A stretch of DNA of 64,000 nucleotides from Corallococcus caeni (GTDB taxonomy: Bacteria > Myxococcota > Myxococcia > Myxococcales > Myxococcaceae). The stretch spans positions 124,001-188,000 of the forward strand of contig NZ_BTTW01000006.1 of the NCBI RefSeq assembly GCF_036245865.1. The letters run 5' to 3'. A program made the translations under genes and the position numbers. This document shows positions 63,095 to 64,000 of the stretch, piece after piece. The number at the start of each line of letters is the position of its first letter. Within the stretch, counting starts at the first letter, position 1. The notes beneath the pieces were generated by a model, which saw only the letters and a list, made by a program, of their open reading frames with translations, had not been told where the DNA came from and did no database searches.

Positions 63095-64000
63095 CTATTT
63101 CTCCTGCTTTCTCAAGCCGATGACGCTGATACCCAGGAGGACGGGGACGCATACGGCCAGGAAGGCGACGTCCCTCAGGATGAGGCCCGCCCCTAGCCCC
63201 TTGGTGAAGGCGCCCAGGCTGGCGTGCATGTAATAGGTGGCCGGCCAGATGGAACCGACGACACCGGCCCCGCCCTGCAGCGTGGAGACGGGCTGCAACA
63301 AGCCGGAGAACTGGATGGTGGGCACGATGGTCAGGATGGCCGTGACGAAGACGGCCGCCACCTGGCTGCCGGTGAACGTGGACGTAACCATCCCGATGCC
63401 TGTCGTCGCCGCGACGTAGAACAGCGTGCAGAGCACCAACGTCAGGAAGCTGCCCTTGATGGGGACGCCGAAGACCACCAGCGCCAGGGCGGTCAGGATG
63501 AAGAAGTTCGCCATCCCGATGACCACGTAGGGCAGCTGCTTCCCGAGCAGGTACTCCAGCCTCCCCGTGGGCGTGACATAGAAGTTGATGATCGACCCCA
63601 GCTCCTTCTCCCGCACGATGCTGACCGTCATGAGGATCGCGGGAATGAGCAGCAGCAGCAGCGCCGGGACGCTCGGCACGATGGAGTAGACGCTCTCGAA
63701 GGTGGGATTGTAGAGGTAGCGCTCCTCGATGTTGGCCGTGTCCTTCTGGGCTCTGGCCGAATGGAAACCGCTCGCGGGATCCCGCAGCATCCGGTTGTGG
63801 ACCGCCTGGGCATATTGCTCGACGGTGTCCCCACGGAAGGTCATGGCGCCGTCCACCTGCGCCAGCACCTCCGGTCCCGAGCCCCGGCGCAAGTCCAGAC
63901 CGAAGCGAGGCGGAATCTCCAGCACCATCGAGACATCGTCGGACTGGAGCCTGCGGAGCGCCTGGTCCGAGGAATCAGCTGGCGGGGTCAGGGCGAAATA
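63095..64000 (-). CDS. ABC-2 type transporter permease, partial at the right edge
   Basis: 302 residues seen, no start codon in the window; the frame is open to base 64000. The sequence ends in helices of the ABC-2 membrane domain (LLLLLIPAILMTVSIVREKE, LEYLLGKQLPYVVIGMANFF, AVFVTAILTIVPTIQFSGLL), with the same overall plan as the next gene. Two homologous permeases in tandem are typical of the YbhS/YbhR drug-efflux type. An ATPase gene should lie upstream. Confidence 0.9.
   Translation of the reverse strand, partial: YFALTPPADSSDQALRRLQSDDVSMVLEIPPRFGLDLRRGSGPEVLAQVDGAMTFRGDTVEQYAQAVHNRMLRDPASGFHSARAQKDTANIEERYLYNPTFESVYSIVPSVPALLLLLIPAILMTVSIVREKELGSIINFYVTPTGRLEYLLGKQLPYVVIGMANFFILTALALVVFGVPIKGSFLTLVLCTLFYVAATTGIGMVTSTFTGSQVAAVFVTAILTIVPTIQFSGLLQPVSTLQGGAGVVGSIWPATYYMHASLGAFTKGLGAGLILRDVAFLAVCVPVLLGISVIGLRKQEK

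Overview
The window is high-GC DNA (codon third positions almost always G or C) with densely packed genes. The families present (Oar/TonB-plug and carboxypeptidase-regulatory-like domains, ELWxxDGT repeats, DUF3142, GH19 chitinase, many secreted and lipoprotein genes, many one-component regulators) suggest a predatory myxobacterium of the Cystobacterineae (Corallococcus/Myxococcus-like). This is inference from gene content; there is no rRNA in the window. I see about 56 protein genes, one tRNA-like element, several palindromic regulatory sites and one repeat array.

Layout. 1-6.4 kb: Clp-type AAA+ ATPase running off the left edge and carrying a release-factor-like PCRF segment, HNH nuclease with a tRNA-Trp-like element just upstream, MarR regulator, secreted S9 peptidase, GFA protein. 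6.4-12.7 kb: FAD dehydrogenase, DUF1059 protein, methyltransferase, 3-methyladenine glycosylase, a pair of SAF-domain membrane proteins, secreted peptidase-like hydrolase, VOC protein. 12.7-18.5 kb: zincin-like protein with a following lipoprotein, HEAT protein, GH19 chitinase, DJ-1/PfpI protein. 18-23.4 kb: a minus-strand group of a CarboxypepD_reg protein, response regulator, histidine kinase and an unusual TonB-plug/VWA fusion. 23.5-33.3 kb: aldehyde dehydrogenase (GapN-like), a pterin trio (PTPS, SDR, QueD), ArsR-SRPBCC pair, esterases with TetR and AraC regulators, and a membrane-tethered haloalkane-dehalogenase-like enzyme. 33.3-40 kb: DUF3142 / large secreted protein / YfhO-like membrane protein, then a lipoprotein. 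40-46 kb: two-subunit molybdenum hydroxylase (Ior type), an array of GTCCGACAGTCGGAC palindromes, and a protein with many CarboxypepD_reg repeats.

45.9-54.1 kb is the most interesting part. It is a minus-strand cluster, read from 54.1 kb down, containing a methyltransferase, a membrane protein, three homologous 72-73-residue peptides with a shared N-terminus and a two-cysteine acidic C-terminus, a 996-residue fusion of a GH57 (branching-enzyme-like) domain with a DUF1611/DgcN-like P-loop domain, an exporter-type ABC transporter without its own C39 peptidase, a 96-residue single-pass membrane protein, and a small subtilisin-like protease with no signal peptide. I read this as a candidate ribosomal-peptide (RiPP-like) biosynthesis and export system of a type I cannot match to a known class.

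54.6-64 kb: ice-binding (DUF3494) lipoprotein with eight near-identical repeats, ELWxxDGT-repeat lipoprotein, a methyltransferase with membrane segments, a stand-alone deaminase-fold protein, and two ABC-2 permeases, the last cut by the right edge.
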